Source of the DNA: Nakamurella aerolata
GTDB lineage: Bacteria; Actinomycetota; Actinomycetes; Mycobacteriales; Nakamurellaceae
Reading direction: 5' to 3'
DNA length: 64,000 bases
Assembly (NCBI RefSeq): GCF_013002705.1
Contig: NZ_JABEND010000002.1
Coordinates: 124,001 to 188,000, forward strand
A program made the translations under genes and the position numbers. A model generated the notes under the pieces. It saw only the letters and a list, made by a program, of their open reading frames with translations, searched no databases and had not been told where the DNA came from. This document shows, one piece after another, positions 8,984 to 16,633 of this stretch. The first letter of the stretch is position 1, and each line of letters begins with the position of its first letter.

Positions 8984-9202
8984 GTGATCGAAGCACTCAT
9001 CGTGCTCGGTGTAGTGGCGCTGCTCGCCAGCGGGCTCGGCAGTTGGCTGGTCCGGCACCATCGCCTGCAGCTGCGCGAACTGCGTGCCGCCGAACAGGCC
9101 GCCGTCGCCGGGTTGCGTCAGCTGGCGCACACCGCCCGCGACAAGGCGCACCTGCCGGCCGGGCTGAGCGCGGCCCCGCGGCAGGATCCACGGCCCACCT
9201 GA
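8984..9202 (+). CDS. Small single-pass membrane protein, unknown function
   Basis: 72 residues: a transmembrane helix (ALIVLGVVALLASGLGSWLV), then a basic, Arg/Ala-rich amphipathic segment (RHHRLQLRELRAAEQAAVAGLRQ) likely in the cytoplasm. GTG 8984 is chosen because an AAGGAA ribosome-binding sequence ends 8 nt before it. An upstream in-frame ATG would translate the 9-bp repeat and is less likely. I do not recognise the family. Confidence 0.6.
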   Translation: MIEALIVLGVVALLASGLGSWLVRHHRLQLRELRAAEQAAVAGLRQLAHTARDKAHLPAGLSAAPRQDPRPT

Positions 9203-9264
9203 GTTGCCCGGCATCAATTCCGCCGCAATGTCGAACGGCTCGGCCCCGGCTCCGATCTAGGGTC

Positions 9265-9795
9265 ATGACACCACTTTCACCGTCCTCGAAGACCGACCAC
9301 GTGCACGCCCGCGAGCGCGAGGTGCTGCTGGGCGCCCTCGCCAGTCAGCGGCAGCGCATCCTCGGCGCGCTGGACGGCCTTGACGCAGCCCAGCTGCGCA
9401 CCGCAACGTTGCCGTCCGGCTGGCATCCGCTCGGGCTGGTCCGGCACCTGACGCTGTCGGACGAGCGTTACTGGCTGTGCCACGTGATGGGCGGCCAACC
9501 GCTGACCTGGCCGGACGAACCGCGCGGCGACTGGCTGGTCGCCGACGACGAGCCGGCAGCGGACGTCATCGATGAGTACCGGAACGCGGTAGCGGAGGCC
9601 GACGCTGTGGTGGCCGCGCATTCCCTTGACGACCCGCCCGCGCTGCCCGACCCGCAATGGGCCGACTGGGGGCGGGACTATCCCGATCTGCGATCGATCA
9701 TGATGCATCTGCTGCTGGAGACCGCCAACCACGCCGGTCAACTGGACGCCGCCCGCGAGCTGATCGACGGCCGCCAATGGGTGGTGCTGGACTAG
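9265..9795 (+). CDS. DinB/DUF664 mycothiol-S-transferase-like protein
   Basis: 176 residues with the four-helix DinB fold: HPLGLVRHLTLSDERYWL carries the first metal His and NHAGQLDAARELI the second metal His and family C-terminus. In actinobacteria this family transfers mycothiol or other thiols in detoxification. ATG 9265 is used; a TAGGGT -10-like hexamer (9258-9263) lies directly before it, so a leaderless message starting at GTG 9301 is an alternative. It is convergent with the alpha/beta hydrolase, 5 bp apart. Confidence 0.8.
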   Translation: MTPLSPSSKTDHVHAREREVLLGALASQRQRILGALDGLDAAQLRTATLPSGWHPLGLVRHLTLSDERYWLCHVMGGQPLTWPDEPRGDWLVADDEPAADVIDEYRNAVAEADAVVAAHSLDDPPALPDPQWADWGRDYPDLRSIMMHLLLETANHAGQLDAARELIDGRQWVVLD

Positions 9796-9800
9796 CCGGA

Positions 9801-10754
9801 TCAGCCGGAGGACGCCGTCACGATCAGCTCGTTGACCTGGTCAGGGGCCTCCTCGGCGGCGTAATGGCCGATGTCACCGATCACCACCCTGCGGTAGTCG
9901 CCGGCGCAGTGCCGTTCGGTGCCGACAAACCGCTCCACCGGGACGAACGCGTCGTGCTGGCCGCCCACCTGGGTCACCGGCGCGCTGATCTGCAGCCGGC
10001 TCAGGGCATCGCGATGGCGGTGACCGTCGGCCCGCCAGGGCGAGCGAGCCAGCCAGCGCAACTGTTCGCTGCTGGCCCTGGCCGCGCCGGGCAACTCGAT
10101 GGCGCGGCGCAACTTGCCGACGGCGTCGGCGAAATCGTCGGTGCGCTTCCATGCGGTGCCGGCGTGCTTGCGGACGATCCGCTCCAGCAGCACCCCGTGG
10201 TGCCGGCGCAGCCGCATCGGCAGGAACGTCGGCAACGCGGCGGCCAGCAGCATCCGGCCGTGCCGGTCCACCCGCAGCGACGATCCGGGAGTCGCCAGTG
10301 CGGCGGGGTTGGGCGCGGCCAGCGCGACCACCGCGCGCACCCGCTCCGGCTCGAGCAGGGCGGTGTTCAGCGCCGTCAGACCACCGAACCCGTGCCCGAC
10401 CAGCACCGCGCTGCGCTCGCCGAGCGCGCCGATCAACCCGCTGGTGTCTTCGGTGAGGGTGAAGGCGTCGTAGCCGCGTGGTGGCGCATCGGTGCCGCCG
10501 TGCCCGCGCAGATCCACCGCAACGGCCCGGAATCCGGCGTCGGCGAGCGCCGGGAGCTGGTGCCGCCACGAGTACCAGTACTGACCAAAACCGTGCAGCA
10601 GCAACACCAACGGGCCGCTACCGGCCTCGGCGACGTGAAAGCTGATGCCGTTGGCCGACACCGTGTGGTGCCGCCACGGCCCTTCATGACGAACGTCGAA
10701 CCCGCCGGCGTCACCGGAGTCCGGTGCGGCACCGCCTTGGCCCGCCGCCAGCAT
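9801..10754 (-). CDS. Alpha/beta-hydrolase-fold protein lacking the nucleophile residue
   Basis: 317 residues with a clear alpha/beta hydrolase fold: oxyanion motif LLLHGFGQYWYSW, VDLRGHGGTDAP, nucleophile elbow VLVGHGFGGL, and late GGQHDAFVP and IGDIGHYAAEE (Asp and His regions). At the nucleophile position of G-x-Nuc-x-G the residue is Gly (GHGFG), where esterases have Ser and epoxide hydrolases Asp. The place after the Holin-X gene matches ephE (Rv3670). Either a different chemistry or a non-catalytic role is likely. It lies 15 bp after the Holin-X gene on the same strand. Confidence 0.75.
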   Translation of the reverse strand: MLAAGQGGAAPDSGDAGGFDVRHEGPWRHHTVSANGISFHVAEAGSGPLVLLLHGFGQYWYSWRHQLPALADAGFRAVAVDLRGHGGTDAPPRGYDAFTLTEDTSGLIGALGERSAVLVGHGFGGLTALNTALLEPERVRAVVALAAPNPAALATPGSSLRVDRHGRMLLAAALPTFLPMRLRRHHGVLLERIVRKHAGTAWKRTDDFADAVGKLRRAIELPGAARASSEQLRWLARSPWRADGHRHRDALSRLQISAPVTQVGGQHDAFVPVERFVGTERHCAGDYRRVVIGDIGHYAAEEAPDQVNELIVTASSG

Positions 10755-10769
10755 CGCGGTCGAGGTGCC

Positions 10770-11297
10770 TCAGCGGCGCTCCAGCGGTGCCACCGGTCCG
10801 GGGGCAGCCGCCGGGTAACCACCGGGGTTGTGCGGTTTGACGGCGCCGGTCAGCGCCTGTTTGGTCTGGTTGAGCTCGGCGATGGTGTGTTCGGGCGCCT
10901 TGACCTTCTTCACCTTGCGCCAGCCCAAGAAGCCGAACACCGCCGCCATCAACAGCATTGCGACAAAAACGATGGTGAACGCCAGCCAGCGCCACAGCCA
11001 AATCGACAGGATCTCGGCGATCATGAACCAGAAGAACCACAGCGAGAACAGCGCAACCACCCCGGCGATGATGAAGAACACCGCGCCGACCGCGCCCTGC
11101 TTCACCGATTGGGTGATCTCGGCCTTGGCCAGCTCGATCTCGCCCCGGATCATCGTCGACATGCTGGAGGTGGCGTCGGCCACCAGCTTGCCCATGGAGG
11201 CGCTGCGGTCGACGTCGCGCTCGGCCACCAGCGGGATGTCGGAGCGCTTGGTGAGGTCGGGCTGGCTGCTGGACTGTGGGTTTCCGGGGGTTGCCAC
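10770..11297 (-). CDS. Phage-holin-like Holin-X (DUF1469) family membrane protein
   Basis: 175 residues: soluble N-terminus, an amphipathic segment MIRGEIELAKAEITQSVK typical of the family, two transmembrane helices (VGAVFFIIAGVVALFSLWFF and LAFTIVFVAMLLMAAVFGFL), then a basic region and Pro-rich tail. Despite the name it is a chromosomal actinobacterial protein (Rv3669 type) of unknown function. A perfect AAGGAGG precedes the GTG start. The alpha/beta hydrolase gene follows in the same operon. Confidence 0.85.
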   Translation of the reverse strand: MATPGNPQSSSQPDLTKRSDIPLVAERDVDRSASMGKLVADATSSMSTMIRGEIELAKAEITQSVKQGAVGAVFFIIAGVVALFSLWFFWFMIAEILSIWLWRWLAFTIVFVAMLLMAAVFGFLGWRKVKKVKAPEHTIAELNQTKQALTGAVKPHNPGGYPAAAPGPVAPLERR

Positions 11298-11419
11298 GGT
11301 CCCTCCTTATGCCGTTCGAGACCTGCCGTTGGCTGCGGGCCCGAAGTGGCGAGTCGTTCTGGTTCCGGTCGGTTCCTGCTTCAGTGTGCCCGCGGCGAGT
11401 GCTGCCACCGGAGCGCTGA

Positions 11420-12490
11420 TCATCCTCGCATGCTTACGGTTCGGTCGGGCACCGAAGGGGAAGCGGCGGCGCGCGGCGGCACCACTCGCGGGCCGGAGCC
11501 GGTCGACCCGCGCACCACCAGCTCCGGCTGGAACTGCAGTTCGGTGCGGTGCGGCGGGTGGCCGGCGATCTCGTCGGCCAGTGCCTGCACCGCCGCCATG
11601 CCCATGGCCAGCACCGACTGCCGGATGGTGGTGAGCGGCGGATCGGTGTAGCCCATCAACATGGAGTCGTCGTAGCCGATCACCGAGACGTCGCCCGGTA
11701 CCTGCAGCCCGCGGGCCTTGACGGCTCGGATCGCGCCGAGCGCCATCAGGTCGGAGCCGCAGACCAACGCCGTACAACCCTTGTCCAGCAAAACGTTTGC
11801 CGCCGCCTGGCCGCCCTCGACGGTGAACAGCGTGACGGACACCTGCTCGGTGGCGTCGGCGCCGAGATGCCGGCGGACGGCGGCGCGGTAACCGGCCAGC
11901 TTGCGCTGCGCCGGGACGAATCGCTGTGGCCCGACCGCGAACCCGATGGCGGTGTGGCCCAACGACACCAGATGCCCGACGGCGAGGTCCATGGCGGCGG
12001 CGTCGTCGTCGGAGACGAAGGACGCGTCGATCCGGTCGGTGTAGCCGTTGATGAACGCCAGCGGCAGGCCGGATTCGCGCAGCCGGGAGTACCGGGACAG
12101 ATCCGCGGTGGTGTCGGCGTGGAAGCCGGAGACGAAGATGATTCCGGCCACCCCGTGGTCGCCGAGCAGATCGATGTACTCGTCCTCGCTGATGCCGCCG
12201 GGGATGCGTGAGCACAGCAGCGGGGTGAAGCCCTGCTGCGCCAGCCCGGACTCGATGACCTGGGCAAACATCGGGAAGATCGGGTTGTCCAGTTCCGGGA
12301 TGATCACCCCGACCAGGCCGGTGTGCCGGCGCTGCAGCAGGGCGGGACGCTGGTACCCGAGCACGTCGAGTGCGGTCAGCACGGCGCGCTTGCTCTGTTC
12401 CGAGACGCCGGAGCGCTCGTTCAACACCCGGGAGACGGTTGCGGTGCTGACCCCGGCGTGGGCAGCGATGTCCGACAACCGCGATGTCAT
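11420..12490 (-). CDS. LacI-family transcription regulator of the divergent maltose operon
   Basis: 356 residues: LacI helix-turn-helix and hinge at the N-terminus (RLSDIAAHAGVSTATVSRVLNERSGVS) and a periplasmic-binding-like sensor domain with GLVGVIIPELDNPIFP, GYDDSMLMGYTDPPLTTIRQ and the C-terminal ELVVRGST motif. Divergent orientation from malE-malF-malG-amylase, with palindromes between, makes it the likely maltose/maltodextrin repressor. Effector specificity is inferred from context only. Confidence 0.9.
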   Translation of the reverse strand: MTSRLSDIAAHAGVSTATVSRVLNERSGVSEQSKRAVLTALDVLGYQRPALLQRRHTGLVGVIIPELDNPIFPMFAQVIESGLAQQGFTPLLCSRIPGGISEDEYIDLLGDHGVAGIIFVSGFHADTTADLSRYSRLRESGLPLAFINGYTDRIDASFVSDDDAAAMDLAVGHLVSLGHTAIGFAVGPQRFVPAQRKLAGYRAAVRRHLGADATEQVSVTLFTVEGGQAAANVLLDKGCTALVCGSDLMALGAIRAVKARGLQVPGDVSVIGYDDSMLMGYTDPPLTTIRQSVLAMGMAAVQALADEIAGHPPHRTELQFQPELVVRGSTGSGPRVVPPRAAASPSVPDRTVSMRG

Positions 12491-12530
12491 GGCGAGGACA
12501 GTACGGTCTGCCGGCTCCCTTGCAAAGGCT

Positions 12531-12578
12531 TTCGGCCGAATGCAAGCCCTTTCGGTTGCTGAAAGTTCTTGCTATGGT
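12531..12578 (+). promoter_or_regulatory. Candidate LacI operators and malE promoter
   Basis: A perfect 10-bp palindrome TTCGGCCGAA lies at 12531-12540, flanked by TTGCAAAGGC and ATGCAAGC. A second imperfect palindrome CTTTCGGTTGCTGAAAG (5-bp arms) lies at 12549-12565. A candidate -35 TTTCGG (12550) and -10 TATGGT (12573) with a 17-bp spacer overlap the second site, as expected for a repressor blocking polymerase. Operator assignment is inference from position and symmetry. Confidence 0.45.
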
Positions 12579-12658
12579 CCTTGCAACTCGTTCTGGCTTC
12601 GTGCCAACTCGTTTGTGACGACCGACACCGACCCCGGTGCCTCACCCCAGGGAGAGCA

Positions 12659-14083
12659 ATGAAGCTCCGTGTAACCGCCCGTGCCGCCAAGTCGGCCGGC
12701 ATCGCACTCACCGCAGGCATGCTGGCCGTCAGCCTGGCCGCCTGCAGCAGCGACAACAACTCCGGCGCATCGTCCGAGTCCACTGCCGGCGGTGCCGGTG
12801 CCACCACCGGCGACACCGGTGCGGCCGGGGCCAGCGGCGGTGCCGCTGCCAGCCAGGGCGGTGCCGCGGGCAGCGGTGCTGCCGCCTCGCAGCCGGCCGG
12901 CAGCGCCGCAGACACCGCGGCCGGCGGCGGCGCCGTCGCCGGTTCCGGCGCCACCATCACCGTGTGGGCCGACGAGCTGCGCGCCAAGCCGCTGACCGAC
13001 ATCGCCAAGAAGTTCGAGGCGGACACCGGCGCCAAAGTGGTGATCCAGCAGAAGGACTTCGGCAAGATCACCAACGACTTCATCGCCCAGGCGCCGACCG
13101 GTAAGGGCCCCGACATCATCGTCACCGCGCACGACGGTCTCGGCAAGATGGTGCAGAACGGCGTCGTTGCGCCATTGGAGTTGGGGGACAAGGCCTCTCA
13201 GTTCCAAGACGTCACCATCAAGGCGATGACGTACAACGGCAAGGTCTACGGCCTGCCCTACGCGGTGGAGAACATCGCGCTGGTGCGCAACACCGCGCTG
13301 GCCCCCGACAAGCCCAAGGATTTCGACGACGCCGTCGCCACCGGCCAGAAGCTGGTCAAGGACGGCAAGGCCAAGTTCCCGTTCCTGGTGCAGCAGGACG
13401 CCAAGGGCGGCGACCCGTACCACATGTACCCGTTCCAGACCTCTTTCGGCGCACCGGTTTTCGCCTCGACTCCTGATGGCGGGTTCGACCCGAAGAAGCT
13501 CACCATGAACAGCCCTGAAGGCGTGAAGTTCGCGCAGTGGCTGGCCAAGCAGGGTAAGGCCGGAGTCTTCAAGGGCACCATCTCGCAGGACATCGCCAAG
13601 GACGCCTTCGCCAAGGGCCAGTCACCGTACATCGTCACCGGACCGTGGAACGCGCCCGACTTCGAAAAGGCCGGCATCAAGTTCACCATCGAGGACGTGC
13701 CGTCCGCCGGCGGTCAGCCGGCCAAGCCGTTCGTCGGCGTGCAGGGCTTCTTCGTCTCGGCCAAGAGCAAGAACGCGTTGCTGGCCAACAGCTTCGTGCT
13801 CGACTACCTGTCCACCGAGCAGGTGCAGCTGGACCTGTACAAGTCCGGCGGCCGCGCCCCCGCGCTGAAGTCGGCCTTCGACAAGATCAAGAGCGACCCG
13901 GTGGTCGCGCAGTTCGGTGCCGTCGGCGCCAAGGGCACCCCGCAGCCGAACATCCCGGCGATGGACGCGGTGTGGAGCGACTGGGGCACCACCGAGCTGG
14001 CGATCATCCAGGGCAAGGGCGATCCGAAGGCGCTGTGGGACAAGATGTGCGCCTCGATCGAGTCCAAGATCGCAGCCGGCTGA
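12659..14083 (+). CDS. malE: Maltose/maltodextrin ABC transporter substrate-binding lipoprotein
   Basis: 474 residues. A lipoprotein signal ends at LAACSS; then comes an unusually long linker of about 65 residues rich in Gly, Ala, Ser and Thr. The MBP-like domain begins at ATITVWADELRAKPL and includes KGPDIIVTAHDGLG, YGLPYAVENIALV, VTGPWNAPDF and VGVQGFFVSA, the classical cluster B binding-protein pattern. ATG 12659 follows a GGAGAG ribosome-binding site. First gene of malE-malF-malG-amylase; it captures alpha-glucans outside the membrane. Confidence 0.9.
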   Translation: MKLRVTARAAKSAGIALTAGMLAVSLAACSSDNNSGASSESTAGGAGATTGDTGAAGASGGAAASQGGAAGSGAAASQPAGSAADTAAGGGAVAGSGATITVWADELRAKPLTDIAKKFEADTGAKVVIQQKDFGKITNDFIAQAPTGKGPDIIVTAHDGLGKMVQNGVVAPLELGDKASQFQDVTIKAMTYNGKVYGLPYAVENIALVRNTALAPDKPKDFDDAVATGQKLVKDGKAKFPFLVQQDAKGGDPYHMYPFQTSFGAPVFASTPDGGFDPKKLTMNSPEGVKFAQWLAKQGKAGVFKGTISQDIAKDAFAKGQSPYIVTGPWNAPDFEKAGIKFTIEDVPSAGGQPAKPFVGVQGFFVSAKSKNALLANSFVLDYLSTEQVQLDLYKSGGRAPALKSAFDKIKSDPVVAQFGAVGAKGTPQPNIPAMDAVWSDWGTTELAIIQGKGDPKALWDKMCASIESKIAAG

Positions 14084-14090
14084 CCCAGCC

Positions 14091-15698
14091 GTGACCGTGC
14101 AGCAGACCCCGGCGCCGGAGCGGTCCGGCCGGCGCCGGGGGGTCGGTCTTGCGGCTTCGGCCGGCAAGGGTTTCTACGTCAAGCTGGTCTTGATGGCGGT
14201 GGTCGACGCCCTCGGACTCTACGGCATCATCGCGCTCGGCAGCCAGCACTCCTGGGTGCCGATGATCTTGATGATCGTCGCGCTGATCGTCGTGAACATC
14301 GTCTACTTCACCCCGCGGTTGACGGCCAGCAAGTACCTGGTCCCCGGGCTGATTTTCCTTTTGGTCTACCAGGTTTTCACGGTGCTGTACTCCGGCTACC
14401 TGGCGTTCACCAACTACGGCGACGGGCACAACTCCACCAAGGAGGACGCGGTCGCCGCGCTGCTCACCCAGAGCGAGCAGCGGGTACCTGACTCGGCCGA
14501 GTACCCGCTCACGGTTGCCGTGCAGGGCAACAAGATTGCCTTCCTGGTGCTGGACCCCGGCACCAAACAACCGGAGATCGGCACCGCGGACGAGCCGCTG
14601 CAGCCGGCCACCGGTGCCACCGTTTCCGGTACCAGGGTGACGGCGTACCCGGGCTGGCAGGTGCTGCGGCTGGTCGACATGCTGCAACGCGGGCAGGCCT
14701 TCACCAATCAGCTGACCCAGCTGCGGGTCCCGATCTCCGACAAGCCGGAAGACGGGTCGATCCGCACCCAGACCGGCCAGACGGCATACGTGTACCGGTC
14801 GACGCTGAGCTACAACGCGGCGGCCGACACCCTCACCGACTCGGCCACCGGAACGGTGTACCGGGCAGGCGACACCGGCAACTTCGTCGCGCCGGACGGG
14901 CAGGTTCTTGAACCCGGCTGGCGTACCGGGGTCGGCTTCTCGAACTTCATCAACGTGTTGAGCGACAAGTCGATCCGCGGGCCGTTCCTCGGGGTGTTCG
15001 TCTGGACCTTCGTCTTCGCCATCCTCACCGTGCTCGGCAGTTTTGTGATCGGGTTGTTCCTGGCCGTGGTGCTCAACGACACCAGGATGCGCGGCCGGCG
15101 CATCTACCGCTCATTGCTGTTGCTGCCGTATGCGTTTCCCGCGTTCCTGTCCGCGCTGGTCTGGCAGGGCCTGATGAACAAGGACTTCGGCTGGATCAAC
15201 CAGGTGCTGCTGGGCGGCGCCGACGTCGACTGGCTCGGCGACCCGTGGATGGCACGGCTGTCGGTGCTGATCGTCAACTGGTGGCTCGGCTTCCCCTACA
15301 TGTTCCTGGTGGCCACCGGCGCGTTGCAGGCCATCCCGGCGGACATCACCGAGGCCGGCGCCATTGACGGTGCGTCCCCGTGGCAGATCTTCCGGCGACT
15401 CAAGCTGCCGCTGCTGATGGTCTCGCTGGCACCGCTGCTGATCACCTCGTTCGCCTTCAACTTCAACAACTTCAACACCATCTACATGTTGACCGGCGGC
15501 GGGCCGAAAGACCTGTCGGCGTCGGTGGACGTGGGATCCACCGACATCCTCATCACGTTCGTGTACAAGCTGGCGTTCGGCGGGGTCAACAAGCAGTACG
15601 GCCTGGCGAGTGCCATCGCCATCATCATCTTCGTGGTGGTCGCCCTCATCTCGGCGATCTCCTTCCGCCGCACCAGAGCGCTGGAGGATCTGAACTGA
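14091..15698 (+). CDS. malF: Maltose/maltodextrin ABC transporter permease MalF
   Basis: 535 residues. Three early transmembrane helices, a large extracytoplasmic P2-like loop (about residues 100-300) with repeated TGTVYR-type strands, then the permease core with the ATPase-contact EAA motif EAGAIDGASPWQIFRRLKLP. The large loop is characteristic of MalF and contacts the binding protein. GTG 14091 starts 7 nt after malE; the stop overlaps the malG ATG. Confidence 0.9.
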   Translation: MTVQQTPAPERSGRRRGVGLAASAGKGFYVKLVLMAVVDALGLYGIIALGSQHSWVPMILMIVALIVVNIVYFTPRLTASKYLVPGLIFLLVYQVFTVLYSGYLAFTNYGDGHNSTKEDAVAALLTQSEQRVPDSAEYPLTVAVQGNKIAFLVLDPGTKQPEIGTADEPLQPATGATVSGTRVTAYPGWQVLRLVDMLQRGQAFTNQLTQLRVPISDKPEDGSIRTQTGQTAYVYRSTLSYNAAADTLTDSATGTVYRAGDTGNFVAPDGQVLEPGWRTGVGFSNFINVLSDKSIRGPFLGVFVWTFVFAILTVLGSFVIGLFLAVVLNDTRMRGRRIYRSLLLLPYAFPAFLSALVWQGLMNKDFGWINQVLLGGADVDWLGDPWMARLSVLIVNWWLGFPYMFLVATGALQAIPADITEAGAIDGASPWQIFRRLKLPLLMVSLAPLLITSFAFNFNNFNTIYMLTGGGPKDLSASVDVGSTDILITFVYKLAFGGVNKQYGLASAIAIIIFVVVALISAISFRRTRALEDLN

Positions 15699-16630
15699 TG
15701 AGCGTCGTCGCTCCCGTCCCGGAGGTCCCGGCCGCAGTCCCGGACGACTCGGTGTCAATGAGCAAGCGTCCCTTCAACTTCGGGCGCTGGTTCAAGGCCA
15801 CCGGCTGGCGGCATCTGGTCGGCCTGGTGGCGCTGGTGTTCGCGATCTTCCCGCTGGTGTTCGTGCTGTCGGCGTCGTTCTCGGCGGTGGCCACACTGAC
15901 CGGCTCGAACGCGCTGTTCTCGAGCTTCACGCTGGCGTCGTACAAGGCGCTGTTCAACGACCCGTTGAACCCGTACGGCTGGTGGTGGCTGAACAGCATG
16001 TGGATCGGCGTCGTCACCGCAGTGGCGACGGTGTTCCTATCGGCGCTGGCGGCATATGCCTTCTCCCGCTTCCGGTTCCGTGGCCGCCGCGCCGGGCTGC
16101 TGTCGCTGATCCTGATCCAGATGTTCCCGCAGCTGCTGGCGTTCGTTGCGATCTTCCTGCTGCTGTCCGGGCTGCAGGACGTGTTCCCGGCGATCGGCCT
16201 CGGCACCCGCTGGGGGTTGATCTGCGTCTACCTCGGCGGAGCGCTCGGCGTGAACACCTACCTGCTGTACGGGTTCTTCAACACCGTGCCGAAGGAGATC
16301 GACGAGTCGGCGAAGATCGACGGCGCCGGGCACGCCAGGGTGTTCTTCACCATCACGCTGCGTCTGGTTGCACCGATCCTCGCTGTGGTGTCGCTGCTGT
16401 CGTTCGTCGGAGTGCTCAACGACTTCGTGATCGCCTCGATCACCCTGACCGATCCGCAGTCGCAGACCCTTGCGGTTGGCCTTTACTCCTTCGTGTCCAA
16501 CCAGTTCAGCCAGCGCTGGGGCATTTTCGCCGCCGGCTCGGTGCTCGGCGCGTTGCCGGTGGTGCTGCTGTTCCAGTTCCTGCAGCGCTACATCGTCGGC
16601 GGCCTGACTGCCGGCTCGGTCAAGGGCTGA
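15698..16630 (+). CDS. malG: Maltose/maltodextrin ABC transporter permease MalG
   Basis: 310 residues, six predicted transmembrane helices, with EAA motif DESAKIDGAGHARVFFTITL and the conserved C-terminal FQFLQRYIVGGLTAGSVKG seen in MalG, whose tail contacts MalE. ATG 15698 overlaps the malF stop (ATGA type). No cognate ATPase gene is in this cluster, so the importer probably uses a shared MsiK/MalK-type ATPase encoded elsewhere. Confidence 0.92.
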   Translation: MSVVAPVPEVPAAVPDDSVSMSKRPFNFGRWFKATGWRHLVGLVALVFAIFPLVFVLSASFSAVATLTGSNALFSSFTLASYKALFNDPLNPYGWWWLNSMWIGVVTAVATVFLSALAAYAFSRFRFRGRRAGLLSLILIQMFPQLLAFVAIFLLLSGLQDVFPAIGLGTRWGLICVYLGGALGVNTYLLYGFFNTVPKEIDESAKIDGAGHARVFFTITLRLVAPILAVVSLLSFVGVLNDFVIASITLTDPQSQTLAVGLYSFVSNQFSQRWGIFAAGSVLGALPVVLLFQFLQRYIVGGLTAGSVKG

Positions 16631-16633
16631 GCG

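Noticed and set aside
10770-11297. Prophage remnant because of the holin-like protein
   Set aside because: Holin-X/DUF1469 is a conserved chromosomal gene in this gene order and no other phage genes are present.
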